DNA from: Lachnospiraceae bacterium | GTDB lineage: Bacteria; Bacillota; Clostridia; Lachnospirales; Lachnospiraceae | Direction: 5' to 3' | NCBI GenBank assembly: GCA_004556655.1 | Contig: SFGF01000015.1 | Location: 5,115-69,114 of the forward strand | DNA length: 64,000 nucleotides | Shown here: piece by piece, positions 36,702 through 45,209 of the stretch | Numbering within the stretch: the stretch's first letter is position 1 | Layout: every line of letters begins with the position of its first letter | The notes under the pieces: generated by a model | The model's database searches: none | Told to the model about the DNA's origin: nothing | The model's input: only the letters and a program-made list of their open reading frames with translations | Translations under genes and position numbers: made by a program

Positions 36702-37640
36702 ATGAAACGCCTGATTTTTTTTGCTGCTGTTTTGTCAACCCTTATTTTTCTTCTCGGTTTTCCCAAACAGGCTTTTATGGCTTCTGCAGAAGGACTAGAA
36801 CTGTGGTTTTATACTGTACTTCCTTCCCTGCTTCCATTTTTGATTCTTTCCGATTTTTTGATACATACCGGAAAAATACCGGAACTTCTCCGATTCTTTG
36901 CACCATTTTTCCAAAAATGTTTTGGTCTTTCTGTATATGGTTCTTATGCATTCATACTTGGATTATTTTGTGGATATCCAATGGGTGCAAAGCTTACCGG
37001 AGATCTGCTTCGGGAAAAGAAAATAGATATTACAGAAGCCCGATACCTGTTAACATTTTCAAACAATGCCAGCCCAATATTTATATCTTCCTATATTTTG
37101 CTAAACAGTCTGAAAATACAAAATACCAGTATGATTACTTTTGTCATACTATATTCGTCCACTGCAATTACCTCTTTTATTTTTCGTATCTGGTACAGAA
37201 GATTTTCTGTCCATACAACATACATGAAAACTCCGGAAGTTACATTAAAATCATCTCTGGGAAGATTAATCGATGTGTCTATTATGAACAGTTTCGAGAC
37301 TATTACTCGTCTGGGCGGTTATATTATACTTTTTTCCATAGGAGCTGCCATGGTTATACAGATTACAGGAGAACATTCCTTTCTTGCTATGATTCTTCCA
37401 GCTTTCGTGGAAATCACTACCGGAATTCATCAGATTGCCGATTCCTCTCTTACATTCCCTTTAAAATATATGCTGATACTTACGTTTACATCTTTCGGTG
37501 GAATATCGACCATAGCACAGACAAAGGGAATGCTTTCCGGCACTCCCTTATCAATATCTGTCTATATCATTGGAAAGACAGTCAATGCTGTCTGTACTTT
37601 TTTTCTGGTTTTATTATTCTTCATCCTCAAAATCATCTAA
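36702..37640 (+). CDS. ylbJ: YlbJ-like sporulation integral membrane protein
   Basis: A 312-residue membrane protein with seven to eight hydrophobic segments. It matches the nucleoside-recognition (Gate) domain of YlbJ: PSLLPFLILSDFLI, LFCGYPMGAKL and SNNASPIFISSYIL are typical. In Bacillus ylbJ is in the ylbH(rsmD)-coaD-ylbJ block and acts in spore formation under sigma-E. Here it converges on the same coaD-rsmD genes. It is shorter than the Bacillus protein (about 400). CATATAAT at 36659-36666 resembles a sigma-E -10 but I saw no matching -35. Its 3' end overlaps the converging gene by 27 bases. Confidence 0.88.
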   Translation: MKRLIFFAAVLSTLIFLLGFPKQAFMASAEGLELWFYTVLPSLLPFLILSDFLIHTGKIPELLRFFAPFFQKCFGLSVYGSYAFILGLFCGYPMGAKLTGDLLREKKIDITEARYLLTFSNNASPIFISSYILLNSLKIQNTSMITFVILYSSTAITSFIFRIWYRRFSVHTTYMKTPEVTLKSSLGRLIDVSIMNSFETITRLGGYIILFSIGAAMVIQITGEHSFLAMILPAFVEITTGIHQIADSSLTFPLKYMLILTFTSFGGISTIAQTKGMLSGTPLSISVYIIGKTVNAVCTFFLVLLFFILKII

Positions 37641-38228
37641 AGAAGAATCTACACTGAAGCTCTCTGTCTCTGCAGTCTGTGGTGCTGAATTCTGTGGATT
37701 AAGCTCACTTCTGTTCTTAGCCACAATATCATAACAGCTCTGTATAGAAGTGATATAATTTCTGTAATGTTCACCGGATTCATTGATGGCACTTGACAGG
37801 ATCTGTTCCATGTTTGCAAGCATATCATCCGTATATGCAATAGCTCCCATACGAATATTGTTTGCATCGATGGTTGCCTCATCAAGAATCTGCTGCGCCT
37901 GTTTGTTGGCATTGGAAATCGTTTCATTTGCCTGTGCATAAGCCTGCTGCATAACTTCATGCTGGCTTACCATCTCTTTTGTCTTCGCCTGTGCTTCAGC
38001 GATCAGACTGTCTGCTTTTGCCTGTGCGTCTGCAAGGATCGCATCTTTATTGCTGATAATCTTCTGATATCTTTTGATCTCATCCGGTGTTTTCAGACGG
38101 AGTTCTCTCAGGAGTTCTTCCAGTTCTTCTTTATTTACAACGATCTTAGTCGTAGATAATGGCTGATACTTACAACTTTCTACAAACTCTTCAATTTCTT
38201 CAATAATCTGCTCAATTCTGCTGCTCAT
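37614..38228 (-). CDS. Coiled-coil protein, DivIVA/ATPase-like
   Basis: A 204-residue protein with no membrane segment. Residues 20-130 are a predicted coiled coil (ILADAQAKADSLIAEAQAKT) and the last 30 are acidic and disordered. Genes for this type sit next to coaD in Lachnospiraceae and are usually annotated as ATPase or vacuolar-type H+-ATPase subunit H-like, on the basis of the coil only. I infer a DivIVA-like cell-pole or division scaffold. The ATG at 38228 follows AGGAG. It overlaps ylbJ (opposite strand) by 27 bases. Confidence 0.75.
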   Translation of the reverse strand: MSSRIEQIIEEIEEFVESCKYQPLSTTKIVVNKEELEELLRELRLKTPDEIKRYQKIISNKDAILADAQAKADSLIAEAQAKTKEMVSQHEVMQQAYAQANETISNANKQAQQILDEATIDANNIRMGAIAYTDDMLANMEQILSSAINESGEHYRNYITSIQSCYDIVAKNRSELNPQNSAPQTAETESFSVDSSLDDFEDEE

Positions 38229-38257
38229 GATTACACTCTCCTTATCATTCTCTCGCA

Positions 38258-38740
38258 TTACTGGCAAGCCAGCTTTTTATATACTTCTCTTCTTACAAAC
38301 TCAGGTACAAACTTGGATATGTCACCGCCAAATGCTGCAACTTCTTTTACTGTGGTAGAACTCAGATACGCATATTCCAGGCTGGTGGTCAAAAACATAG
38401 TATCAATATCCGGTGCAAGCACCCTGTTGGTCTGAGCCATCTGAAGTTCATATTCAAAATCGGTAATTGCCCGAAGTCCTCGAATAATAACCTTTGCATT
38501 ACATTTTCTGGCAAATTCTACAGATAACCCGCTAAAAGAAACAATTTCCACATTTTTCAAATCTGCGGTCGCTTCCTCTAATATCTTAACACGTTCTTCC
38601 ACAGAAAACAACGGACTTTTTGCAGAATTGTGCAAAACGCCGACGATTACTCTGTCAAACAAATTAGCTCCTCTGGTAATGACATCCAGATGACCGTTGG
38701 TTACAGGGTCAAAAGATCCCGGATAAACTGCTGTTGTCAT
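38258..38740 (-). CDS. coaD: Phosphopantetheine adenylyltransferase
   Basis: A 160-residue CoaD beginning MTTAVYPGSFDPVTNGHLD, with the nucleotidyltransferase HxGH-like TNGH and the RGLRAITDFEYE motif, and ISSTxxR-like YLSSTTVKEVAAFGGD. It catalyses the fourth step of coenzyme A synthesis. The ATG at 38740 overlaps the rsmD stop by four bases; an open frame extends further upstream but lies inside rsmD. Confidence 0.97.
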   Translation of the reverse strand: MTTAVYPGSFDPVTNGHLDVITRGANLFDRVIVGVLHNSAKSPLFSVEERVKILEEATADLKNVEIVSFSGLSVEFARKCNAKVIIRGLRAITDFEYELQMAQTNRVLAPDIDTMFLTTSLEYAYLSSTTVKEVAAFGGDISKFVPEFVRREVYKKLACQ

Positions 38741-39297
38741 AATTCCCCTCCCTTTTTCAGAAACAGATGCTGATTTGTCTTGTAACGTTTTTCTTTTACA
38801 ATCTGATATCCCATCGTTTCCACCTGCTCCCATGTGGTATCTAATGATGCCTCCACGATAATCAAAGTATCTTCGTCAATAAGCGAAGTTCCCTGAAGTG
38901 CTCTGAGCACATCCAATTCAAGTTTTTTTCTGTATGGCGGATCCATAAAAATACACTGGAAAGGTGCCTCCCCATCCAGTTTTCGGATGGCTGAAACCGC
39001 ATCCATGACCATAACCCGTGCCTGTCCGTCTAATCGGGTAAACTTCAGATTATCCCGAATACACTCGGCAGCTTTTCTTTGCTGCTCTACGAAGACACAA
39101 CAATCAGCACCCCGGCTTAAAGCCTCGATGCCAATTGCCCCGCTGCCTGCAAACAAATCAAGAAATCTGCAGTCCGCCATATATGGCTGCAGCATATTAA
39201 ACAAGGTCTCTTTAATCCTGTCTGTAGTCGGCCGGGTATCCATACCTTCAATTGTTTTTAAACGTAAACTTCTCGCTTTTCCTGCTATTACTCTCAT
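38737..39297 (-). CDS. rsmD: 16S rRNA (guanine966-N2)-methyltransferase
   Basis: A 186-residue RsmD beginning MRVIAGKARSLRLKTI, with RPTTDRIKETLFNML, the SAM loop LDLFAGSGAIGIEALSRG and the catalytic DPPY (FMDPPYRKK). It methylates G966 of 16S rRNA. The rsmD-coaD pairing is widely conserved. The ATG at 39297 was chosen as it matches the family N-terminus; the frame is open for 19 codons before it, towards mgsA. Confidence 0.96.
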   Translation of the reverse strand: MRVIAGKARSLRLKTIEGMDTRPTTDRIKETLFNMLQPYMADCRFLDLFAGSGAIGIEALSRGADCCVFVEQQRKAAECIRDNLKFTRLDGQARVMVMDAVSAIRKLDGEAPFQCIFMDPPYRKKLELDVLRALQGTSLIDEDTLIIVEASLDTTWEQVETMGYQIVKEKRYKTNQHLFLKKGGEL

Positions 39298-39307
39298 AGT
39301 TACTCTA

Positions 39308-39703
39308 TTATCTGAACTGTTCTCTCCATTCCAGGTCTCCACGATCCAGTCCAAGAATCAAAGACTCGGCTGTGGCAATGTTGGTAGCCACCGGAATATT
39401 ATACTGATCGCAGCATCCGGCAATCTGATAAACATTTGGCTCTTTGGAATTCACCATGTTAGGATTATGAAATAAAATCACCATATCCATGGCATTTCTC
39501 TCTATCATCGCCATAAACTGCTTATCTCCTCCGACAGATCCTGCTAAAAACTTGTGCACATGCAGATTGGTTGCTTCCTCAATCCTGCGGCCGGTAGTAC
39601 CTGTTGCATAAATCTCATGTTTTGCTAAAATCCCCTTATACGCAATACAAAAGTCTTCAATCAGACTTTTTTTACTGTTATGCGCAATAATCCCAATGTT
39701 CAT
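39308..39703 (-). CDS. mgsA: Methylglyoxal synthase homologue with altered active site
   Basis: A 131-residue protein of the MgsA/Carbamoyl-phosphate-synthase-like family. The phosphate-binding YATGTTGRRIEEAT and VATNIATAESLI are conserved, as is Asp in VGGDKQ (E. coli Asp71). Other catalytic residues are changed: IAHNSKK has Asn for Asp20, and FHNPN...SKEPNV has Asn for Asp91, Lys for His98 and Asn for Asp101. MgsA converts dihydroxyacetone phosphate to methylglyoxal; activity here is uncertain. The ATG at 39703 follows AGGAGAAGGCGG. The gene lies 10 bases upstream of rsmD. Confidence 0.8.
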   Translation of the reverse strand: MNIGIIAHNSKKSLIEDFCIAYKGILAKHEIYATGTTGRRIEEATNLHVHKFLAGSVGGDKQFMAMIERNAMDMVILFHNPNMVNSKEPNVYQIAGCCDQYNIPVATNIATAESLILGLDRGDLEWREQFR

Positions 39704-39838
39704 GCTAAAACCGCCTTCTCCTGACATTTTGTTTTATTATAGCAAATCTACAAATCTTCTGCAATCTTTTTTGTTAGTTTATACCAAAATATTTCCAATA
39801 GATACAGAATCTTCTAGATTATTTAAAAAATATTATCA

Positions 39839-39845
39839 CATACTA
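39839..39845 (+). promoter_or_regulatory. Sigma-G-like -10 element before the spore protein gene
   Basis: CATACTA fits the forespore sigma-G -10 pattern (CATnnTA) 51 bases before the ATG. I could not see a convincing -35 at 17-18 bases. Confidence 0.35.
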
Positions 39846-39896
39846 TCACTGTAACAAAAAGTTACAAAACCAAACGACGCAAGGAGGAAATCAATT

Positions 39897-40133
39897 ATGT
39901 CTAAGAGTTCTACTAACACATCAGCAGTACCCGAAGCAAAAAGCGCATTAAACCGCTTTAAATTCGAGATTGCCAATGAACTGGGAGTACCGCTTACAGA
40001 CGGTTACAATGGTAACCTGACTTCCAAACAGAACGGATCAGTCGGCGGTTATATGGTGAAAAAAATGATCGAAGCACAGGAAAGACAGATGTCTTCCGGA
40101 CAGGGCAGCCAGGGCGGCATGAGCCAGATGTAA
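39897..40133 (+). CDS. Alpha/beta-type small acid-soluble spore protein
   Basis: A 78-residue protein with the SASP core: EAKSALNRFKFEIANELGV, then GNLTSKQNGSVGGYMVKKMI. The FKFEIANE stretch holds the cut site of the germination protease GPR. These proteins coat and protect DNA in the dormant spore. The C-terminal tail is Gly/Gln/Ser-rich. An optimal AAGGAGG and a sigma-G-like element precede it, and a strong terminator follows at 40196-40246. Good evidence that the organism makes spores. Confidence 0.95.
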   Translation: MSKSSTNTSAVPEAKSALNRFKFEIANELGVPLTDGYNGNLTSKQNGSVGGYMVKKMIEAQERQMSSGQGSQGGMSQM

Positions 40134-40195
40134 ACAATCACTTTATCATCAGATTTTTATCCTGCACAAGAAATAGCTGAATAAAAATCACAAAG

Positions 40196-40246
40196 AAACA
40201 GCGTATATGATAGCTTATAAACAGTTATAGTATACGCTGTTTTTCT
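40196..40246 (+). terminator. Terminator after the spore protein gene
   Basis: AAACAGCGTATA and TATACGCTGTTT form a perfect 12-bp stem with a 23-base loop, followed by TTTCTTTT. Confidence 0.75.
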
Positions 40247-40293
40247 TTTCAAAATTCTGTTTATTGTTATTTTTTGTTATCTGCTGTATATGC

Positions 40294-40319
40294 AAAAGGA
40301 GGAAGCCTGCGCTTCCTCC
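40294..40319 (-). terminator. Terminator after the DUF6465-like gene
   Basis: GGAGGAAGC and GCTTCCTCC (9-bp GC-rich stem, 4-base loop), followed on the minus strand by TTTTG. It lies 16 bases past the stop. Confidence 0.75.
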
Positions 40320-40335
40320 CCTATGTAGATGCATT

Positions 40336-40674
40336 TTACAGTTCAAAACTTCCGGTCACATCACCGTTGATCACATAATATGCAGCATTCTCTTCAGGTT
40401 TTACATAAATCTTAACGTCTGTCATATCTTTTACTTTATTGCCCAACTCTTTTGTCCAGATATCTTTTACTTTTTCTGTCAGATCTTTGTCAAGGATTTC
40501 TTTTCCTGCAGACTGGAAATAAATTTCCTGAGTTTTTGCCGGTGCTTTCTTTGCTTCCGGTTTTTTCACTTCAACTTTTTCAGCTGCCGGTTTTACTGCC
40601 TCAGTCTTCACTTCTGCCTTTGTATCAACTGTTGTCTTCTTAGTTGTCTTTGTAACGGTTCTTTTGGCTGCCAT
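40336..40674 (-). CDS. DUF6465-like small basic protein
   Basis: A 112-residue cytosolic protein. Residues 1-48 are a Lys/Thr/Ala/Pro-rich, histone-H1-like tail (KRTVTKTTKKTTVDTK), and residues 49-112 form a small folded domain (EIYFQSAGKEI, VKIYVKPEENAAYYVINGD). The layout matches DUF6465, a Lachnospiraceae family of unknown function. The basic tail suggests nucleic acid binding, which is inference. A strong AGGAGG precedes the ATG, and TTGAAA-17-TAAACT upstream may be its promoter. Confidence 0.8.
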   Translation of the reverse strand: MAAKRTVTKTTKKTTVDTKAEVKTEAVKPAAEKVEVKKPEAKKAPAKTQEIYFQSAGKEILDKDLTEKVKDIWTKELGNKVKDMTDVKIYVKPEENAAYYVINGDVTGSFEL

Positions 40675-40780
40675 AATTAATTCCTCCTCAATTCATGCAG
40701 CAATTCAAAAAATCAGCTGCAATTCACAGTCAAATTTGTAGTACTTGTGTAGTTTACCCTATTTTTTGAATTTTTTCAAG

Positions 40781-43700
40781 TTATTCCACACTTTTCATGG
40801 ATTCTACCATATCCAGCTTCTTTAATTTGAAATGCATGAACAAATTTACCAACAAAGAGAAGAGGATTGTCAGGCAAATACTGTAAAAATAACTCATAAA
40901 TTTTATGTCCCGACCAAACATCATCAGATCGATCTCCGCAGTCAAGATGACAAATCTGTGCAAAACAATACCAAAACCAATTCCTACTATAATTCCAATT
41001 ACCGTCAGAATAATATTTTCCCGAAATACATACATAGATACTTCCGACTCATAAAATCCCAACACCTTCAAAGTCGCAAGTTCTCTTCTTCGCTCACTGA
41101 TATTGATATTATTCAGATTATATAAAACAACAAACGCCAGCAATCCTGCCGCAATTACGATGACATAAATTATGGTATCCATACTTCGGATCATATTGGC
41201 AATTTTTTCTTCCATCGTACTCAGCATGGTAACATTCAAAACGCCCTCTTGTCCGATATAGCGTTTGCTGAATTCCTCTTCAAACTCTTCGTCCTTTGAT
41301 CGGTTTACCGTAAATATCTCCGAATACTCCGGTTCTTCTCCATAAATTTCAGCATATACTTCAGACGTCATATATACATAATGGAAATAATAATTTTCTG
41401 CAATATGTGTAACCTGTACAGTAACTCTTTTTGTTTCACCATCTTTCAGGTAAATGGTATCACCCACCTGTATATCTAAAAGTTTTGATAATTTTTCCGT
41501 GATTACAACTCCGCTGTCATCCAGTTCATATTCCTCCTGCGTCTTCCTGTCTTTCAGTTGGACAAACTTTTTAAATTGTTCTTTATCCGGAACTACTACC
41601 AAATAAGAACTTTTTTCCAGCCCGTCAAACTCTACATCTACCGACGATTCCATAGCTTCCATATATTCCTCAACATCTTTATCTTCTGAAATCGTCTGCA
41701 GAAGCTCCGTTCTTTCACTGTCTGTAATTTCTCCATCCAGCGTAAGAGAGGAAGAGTAAATCCTTACCTCACCGAACTGTTTCTGGGCAATTGCCATGAT
41801 CGAGTCTTTCAGGCCAAAACCTACCATCAGAAGTCCCATACAGCCTCCGATACCAAAAACGGTCATAAAAAATCGCTTTTTATAACGAAACAGATTACGG
41901 GCTGCTGCCTTTTTTGAAAAACTCAGGTAATTCCATAAAAGTGAAAAATGTTCAAGAAAAATTCTTTTTCCACTTTTCGGTGCCTCCGGTCTCATAAGAT
42001 TGGCTGGTACTTCCCGAAGCTCATGAAAGCAGGATAGCCCTGCAGCAAAAACAGTAATTCCGATTGCCAGCAGTGAAGATGACAGAGAATAACCTATATA
42101 AACAGGTGCCTGTACCACAGGCAGATTATTATACAAAATCTTATAAGCCTGAATGATAACAACCGGCAGCGTCTTTTGTCCTGCAAAGATACCGATGATA
42201 CTTCCTATCGAACTTGCCAAAAGGGCATAGGCCAGATATTTTCCTGCGATTGCTCCTTTCCCGTATCCCAGAGCTTTCAGCATACCAATCTGTGTTCTGT
42301 TTTCTTCCACCATTCGGGTCATGGTAGTAAGACAAATTAAAGCTGCCACCAGGAAGAATATTGCAGGAAATACATTGCCGATTGCTTCGATTCTTTCGGA
42401 ATCCTGTTCATATTCCACATAAGTCTGGAGAGAATTTCTTCCCAGAATATACCATGTTGGCACTTCCAGCTCTTCCAGCTCTTTCTGCGCATCTGCAATC
42501 TTCTCTTCCCCGTCCTTGATTTCTTCTTCTGCTTTTTTAGATTCTTCTTCAAATTCCTCTTCCGCATCCTGAAGCTCTGTTTCTTTTTCGCTGAGCGTTA
42601 CTTTTGCTTCTTCCAGAGCTATTTCTCCTTCACGGATCGTCTCAGAAGCCTTCTCCAACTCTTTTTCGCCTTCTGCTATCTGATTTTCCTTTGAATTTAA
42701 CAACTGCTCCGCCTGAAATAGCTGCTGCCTTCCATCATTTAGCTGAGACTGTCCGGAAGCGACTTGAGCTTTTGCCTGTTCTATCTGACTTTTACCGGCA
42801 GCAATCTGCGCTTTTGATTGTTCCAATTCCCACTTAGCTGCATTCAATTCCTGTTCTTTTTGCGCAATCTCTTCTCTGCCTTGCTGCACCTGAAGAATTC
42901 CATTTTCATACTCCTGGATTCCTTTCTCCGCTGCTGCAATTGCTGTTTCCAGTTGATTTTTTTGTTCCAGAAGAGTTTCTATAGATGCAATCTGTATGCT
43001 CAATTCCTGAATCTGAACCTTTAGTGCTTCCCTCTGTGCCTGTAAGTCACCTTCATCAGGATTTTCACTTTCATCTGTATCCGTATTTTCTCCCGAGTCT
43101 TCAATTGCCTTTTCCAGAAGTTCCAGCTGCTGTTCCAACTCAGCCAGAGTGTTTTTCAATACCGGCAGTTGTGCTTCCAGTTCATCAACACTTGGTGACA
43201 TCTGATTGATCATTTCAAGCTGTGCTTGTAAAACAGGCAGCATTTCTTTTGCTGCTTCCACTTCTTCCTGCTTTTCAGACAGAACAGCCTCTGCCTCATC
43301 AAGCTGTGTTTTTGCTTGATTTAGCTGTATTTCTCCTGCCTCCAGCTGTTTCATTCCTTCAGAAAACTGTGCTTCCCCCTCAGAAAGTTCTTTTTCCTTT
43401 TCTTGCAATTGTAATATTACAGCCTGCAGTTCCTCTGTATTTTTATTTAATGTCTCTTTCTGACTGCGTAACTCCTGCCAGGCGGCAGCAACCTGTGTCT
43501 TTCCATCCTCCAGATTTTTCCTTTCTGTCTGTATCTCGGCTTTCCCCGATTCCAGTTCATCTTCTTTTTCTGCTAACTCTTCTTTTCCCTCCTGAAGTTG
43601 CTTTCTTCCATCAGTCAGTTCCTTTTCAGCATCAGAAAGTTTCTTTCTTGCATCTGCGATCTCTGCTTTTGCCTCGTCAATATCCTCCTGTCCATCAGCC

Positions 43701-44476
43701 TTTACGGAAGCGTAGCGAATCTCACACCGCTGATCTGCTATTTCTTCAATACGATCTTTAACTGTATCAATCTTGTCTTCATAAATATCCTCATAACAGA
43801 TTTCCTCTTCTGCTCCGGCAACTGTCATATAGATTTCTGTATAAACACTCATGGAAAAACTCTCCGGAAGCAGAACTCCAAATCCACTGACAGATCCATT
43901 ACCGATTGTGCTGGTTCCACGGTCGATACTCATATAAAACGGGCTGGTACCGCTGCCGACAATTGTAAATTCTGTCTCTGAAACAATATCATCAATGTCC
44001 TGATCCTCATCTCCAGAAAATACTGTAATCGTATCTCCTACAGAAAGTTGATTCGTATCCATGAACTTCTGATCCATAAATATTTCATCCGTCTTTTCTG
44101 GAAGTCTTCCCTCATTAACCGTCACCTGGTTCATTTCTTCAGTAAGAGACATCAGATGAAGAACCGGCTGTGAACCTTCCAGTCTGCATAAAACATCTCC
44201 ACTGTAAGAAGCTTCTGCTGCCTCAACACCTTCTATTTGTTTTAATGCTTCCACATCGTCATCCGTAAGTCCTAATGTACTGAGTACACGGATATCCATG
44301 AGATTTGCTTCATCAAAATAAGTATCTGCTGAAAGCCTCATGTCCGGACTGGCTGCTCGTACTCCGGAGAAAAAGGCAACTCCCAATGTTACGATAACCA
44401 ATATGGAAAGGAAACGATTGCGGCTATTTTTGATCTCCCTTAAAAATTCCTTTACAAGCATATGTTTTCTGTTCAT
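40781..44476 (-). CDS. FtsX-type ABC transporter permease with a long extracellular coiled coil
   Basis: About 1231 residues. A first membrane helix (about 20-40) is followed by a MacB-like periplasmic-type domain. Then comes a coiled coil of about 430 residues (265-700, DNA about 42390-43700) with repeated LxxGxxxL spacing, three FtsX helices (around 715-860), a second domain and three terminal helices. The ATP-binding subunit is encoded just upstream (4-base gap). Such exporters act in peptide resistance or envelope maintenance; the substrate is unknown. The coil should project from the membrane. I chose the ATG at 44476 over a TTG five codons earlier. Confidence 0.88.
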   Translation of the reverse strand: MNRKHMLVKEFLREIKNSRNRFLSILVIVTLGVAFFSGVRAASPDMRLSADTYFDEANLMDIRVLSTLGLTDDDVEALKQIEGVEAAEASYSGDVLCRLEGSQPVLHLMSLTEEMNQVTVNEGRLPEKTDEIFMDQKFMDTNQLSVGDTITVFSGDEDQDIDDIVSETEFTIVGSGTSPFYMSIDRGTSTIGNGSVSGFGVLLPESFSMSVYTEIYMTVAGAEEEICYEDIYEDKIDTVKDRIEEIADQRCEIRYASVKADGQEDIDEAKAEIADARKKLSDAEKELTDGRKQLQEGKEELAEKEDELESGKAEIQTERKNLEDGKTQVAAAWQELRSQKETLNKNTEELQAVILQLQEKEKELSEGEAQFSEGMKQLEAGEIQLNQAKTQLDEAEAVLSEKQEEVEAAKEMLPVLQAQLEMINQMSPSVDELEAQLPVLKNTLAELEQQLELLEKAIEDSGENTDTDESENPDEGDLQAQREALKVQIQELSIQIASIETLLEQKNQLETAIAAAEKGIQEYENGILQVQQGREEIAQKEQELNAAKWELEQSKAQIAAGKSQIEQAKAQVASGQSQLNDGRQQLFQAEQLLNSKENQIAEGEKELEKASETIREGEIALEEAKVTLSEKETELQDAEEEFEEESKKAEEEIKDGEEKIADAQKELEELEVPTWYILGRNSLQTYVEYEQDSERIEAIGNVFPAIFFLVAALICLTTMTRMVEENRTQIGMLKALGYGKGAIAGKYLAYALLASSIGSIIGIFAGQKTLPVVIIQAYKILYNNLPVVQAPVYIGYSLSSSLLAIGITVFAAGLSCFHELREVPANLMRPEAPKSGKRIFLEHFSLLWNYLSFSKKAAARNLFRYKKRFFMTVFGIGGCMGLLMVGFGLKDSIMAIAQKQFGEVRIYSSSLTLDGEITDSERTELLQTISEDKDVEEYMEAMESSVDVEFDGLEKSSYLVVVPDKEQFKKFVQLKDRKTQEEYELDDSGVVITEKLSKLLDIQVGDTIYLKDGETKRVTVQVTHIAENYYFHYVYMTSEVYAEIYGEEPEYSEIFTVNRSKDEEFEEEFSKRYIGQEGVLNVTMLSTMEEKIANMIRSMDTIIYVIVIAAGLLAFVVLYNLNNINISERRRELATLKVLGFYESEVSMYVFRENIILTVIGIIVGIGFGIVLHRFVILTAEIDLMMFGRDIKFMSYFYSICLTILFSLLVNLFMHFKLKKLDMVESMKSVE

Positions 44477-44480
44477 ACCA

Positions 44481-45185
44481 TCACCATTCAATCGTCTCTA
44501 CTGATACTGGATTGTCATTTACTGTCTCTGATTTCACCCGTCCACTGTTAATCTGAATCACCCGATCGGCCATAGGAGTAATCGCCGTATTATGTGTAAT
44601 AACAACAACGGTCATTCCCCGTTCCCGGCAGGTATCCTGCAATAGTTTTAAAATTGCCTTACCGGTACGATAATCCAGCGCACCGGTAGGTTCATCACAT
44701 AACAGCAACTTGGGATTTTTGGCCAGTGCTCTTGCAATTGCCACTCTCTGCTGCTCACCGCCGGAAAGCTGAGCCGGAAAATTCTGCATTCTTTCTTTCA
44801 GACCTACTTCTTCCAGAACTTTGGCCGCATCCAGAGGATTCTTGCAGATTTGTGCCGCCAACTCTACATTTTCAAGAGCTGTCAGGTTCTGTACCAGATT
44901 ATAGAACTGAAATACAAAACCAATATCATTTCTTCGGTAAGTCGTCAGCTTTCTGTTTTTATATCCGCTGATATCTTCTCCATCAACAACCACTTTTCCA
45001 CCATCACAGGTATCCATTCCCCCCAGAATATTCAGAACTGTAGTTTTGCCTGCTCCACTGGGACCCACCACAACAGCAAATTCACCTTTCTCTATACTGA
45101 AAGTGATCCCATCTGCAGCATGAATCTCCACTTCTCCCATATGATATATTTTTGTAACATTCTGCATTGTAACTATAGCGCTCAT
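44481..45185 (-). CDS. ABC transporter ATP-binding protein, LolD/MacB type
   Basis: A 234-residue ATPase with Walker A GPSGAGKTT, Q-loop FVFQFYNL, signature LSGGEQQRVAIARAL, Walker B LLLCDEPTGALD and the H-loop VITHN. The TGALD form after Walker B marks the MacB/LolD exporters that pair with FtsX-type permeases, like the one encoded downstream. The stop lies four bases before the permease start, so the two are co-translated. The start follows AAAGGACC. Confidence 0.96.
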   Translation of the reverse strand: MSAIVTMQNVTKIYHMGEVEIHAADGITFSIEKGEFAVVVGPSGAGKTTVLNILGGMDTCDGGKVVVDGEDISGYKNRKLTTYRRNDIGFVFQFYNLVQNLTALENVELAAQICKNPLDAAKVLEEVGLKERMQNFPAQLSGGEQQRVAIARALAKNPKLLLCDEPTGALDYRTGKAILKLLQDTCRERGMTVVVITHNTAITPMADRVIQINSGRVKSETVNDNPVSVETIEW

Positions 45186-45209
45186 ATCTGGTCCTTTCTC
45201 TATTCTGTT

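Noticed and set aside
36803..37657. Second open frame of 284 codons on the plus strand within ylbJ
   Set aside because: Overlaps ylbJ in another frame; the ylbJ product has family motifs and a good ribosome site, this one has neither.
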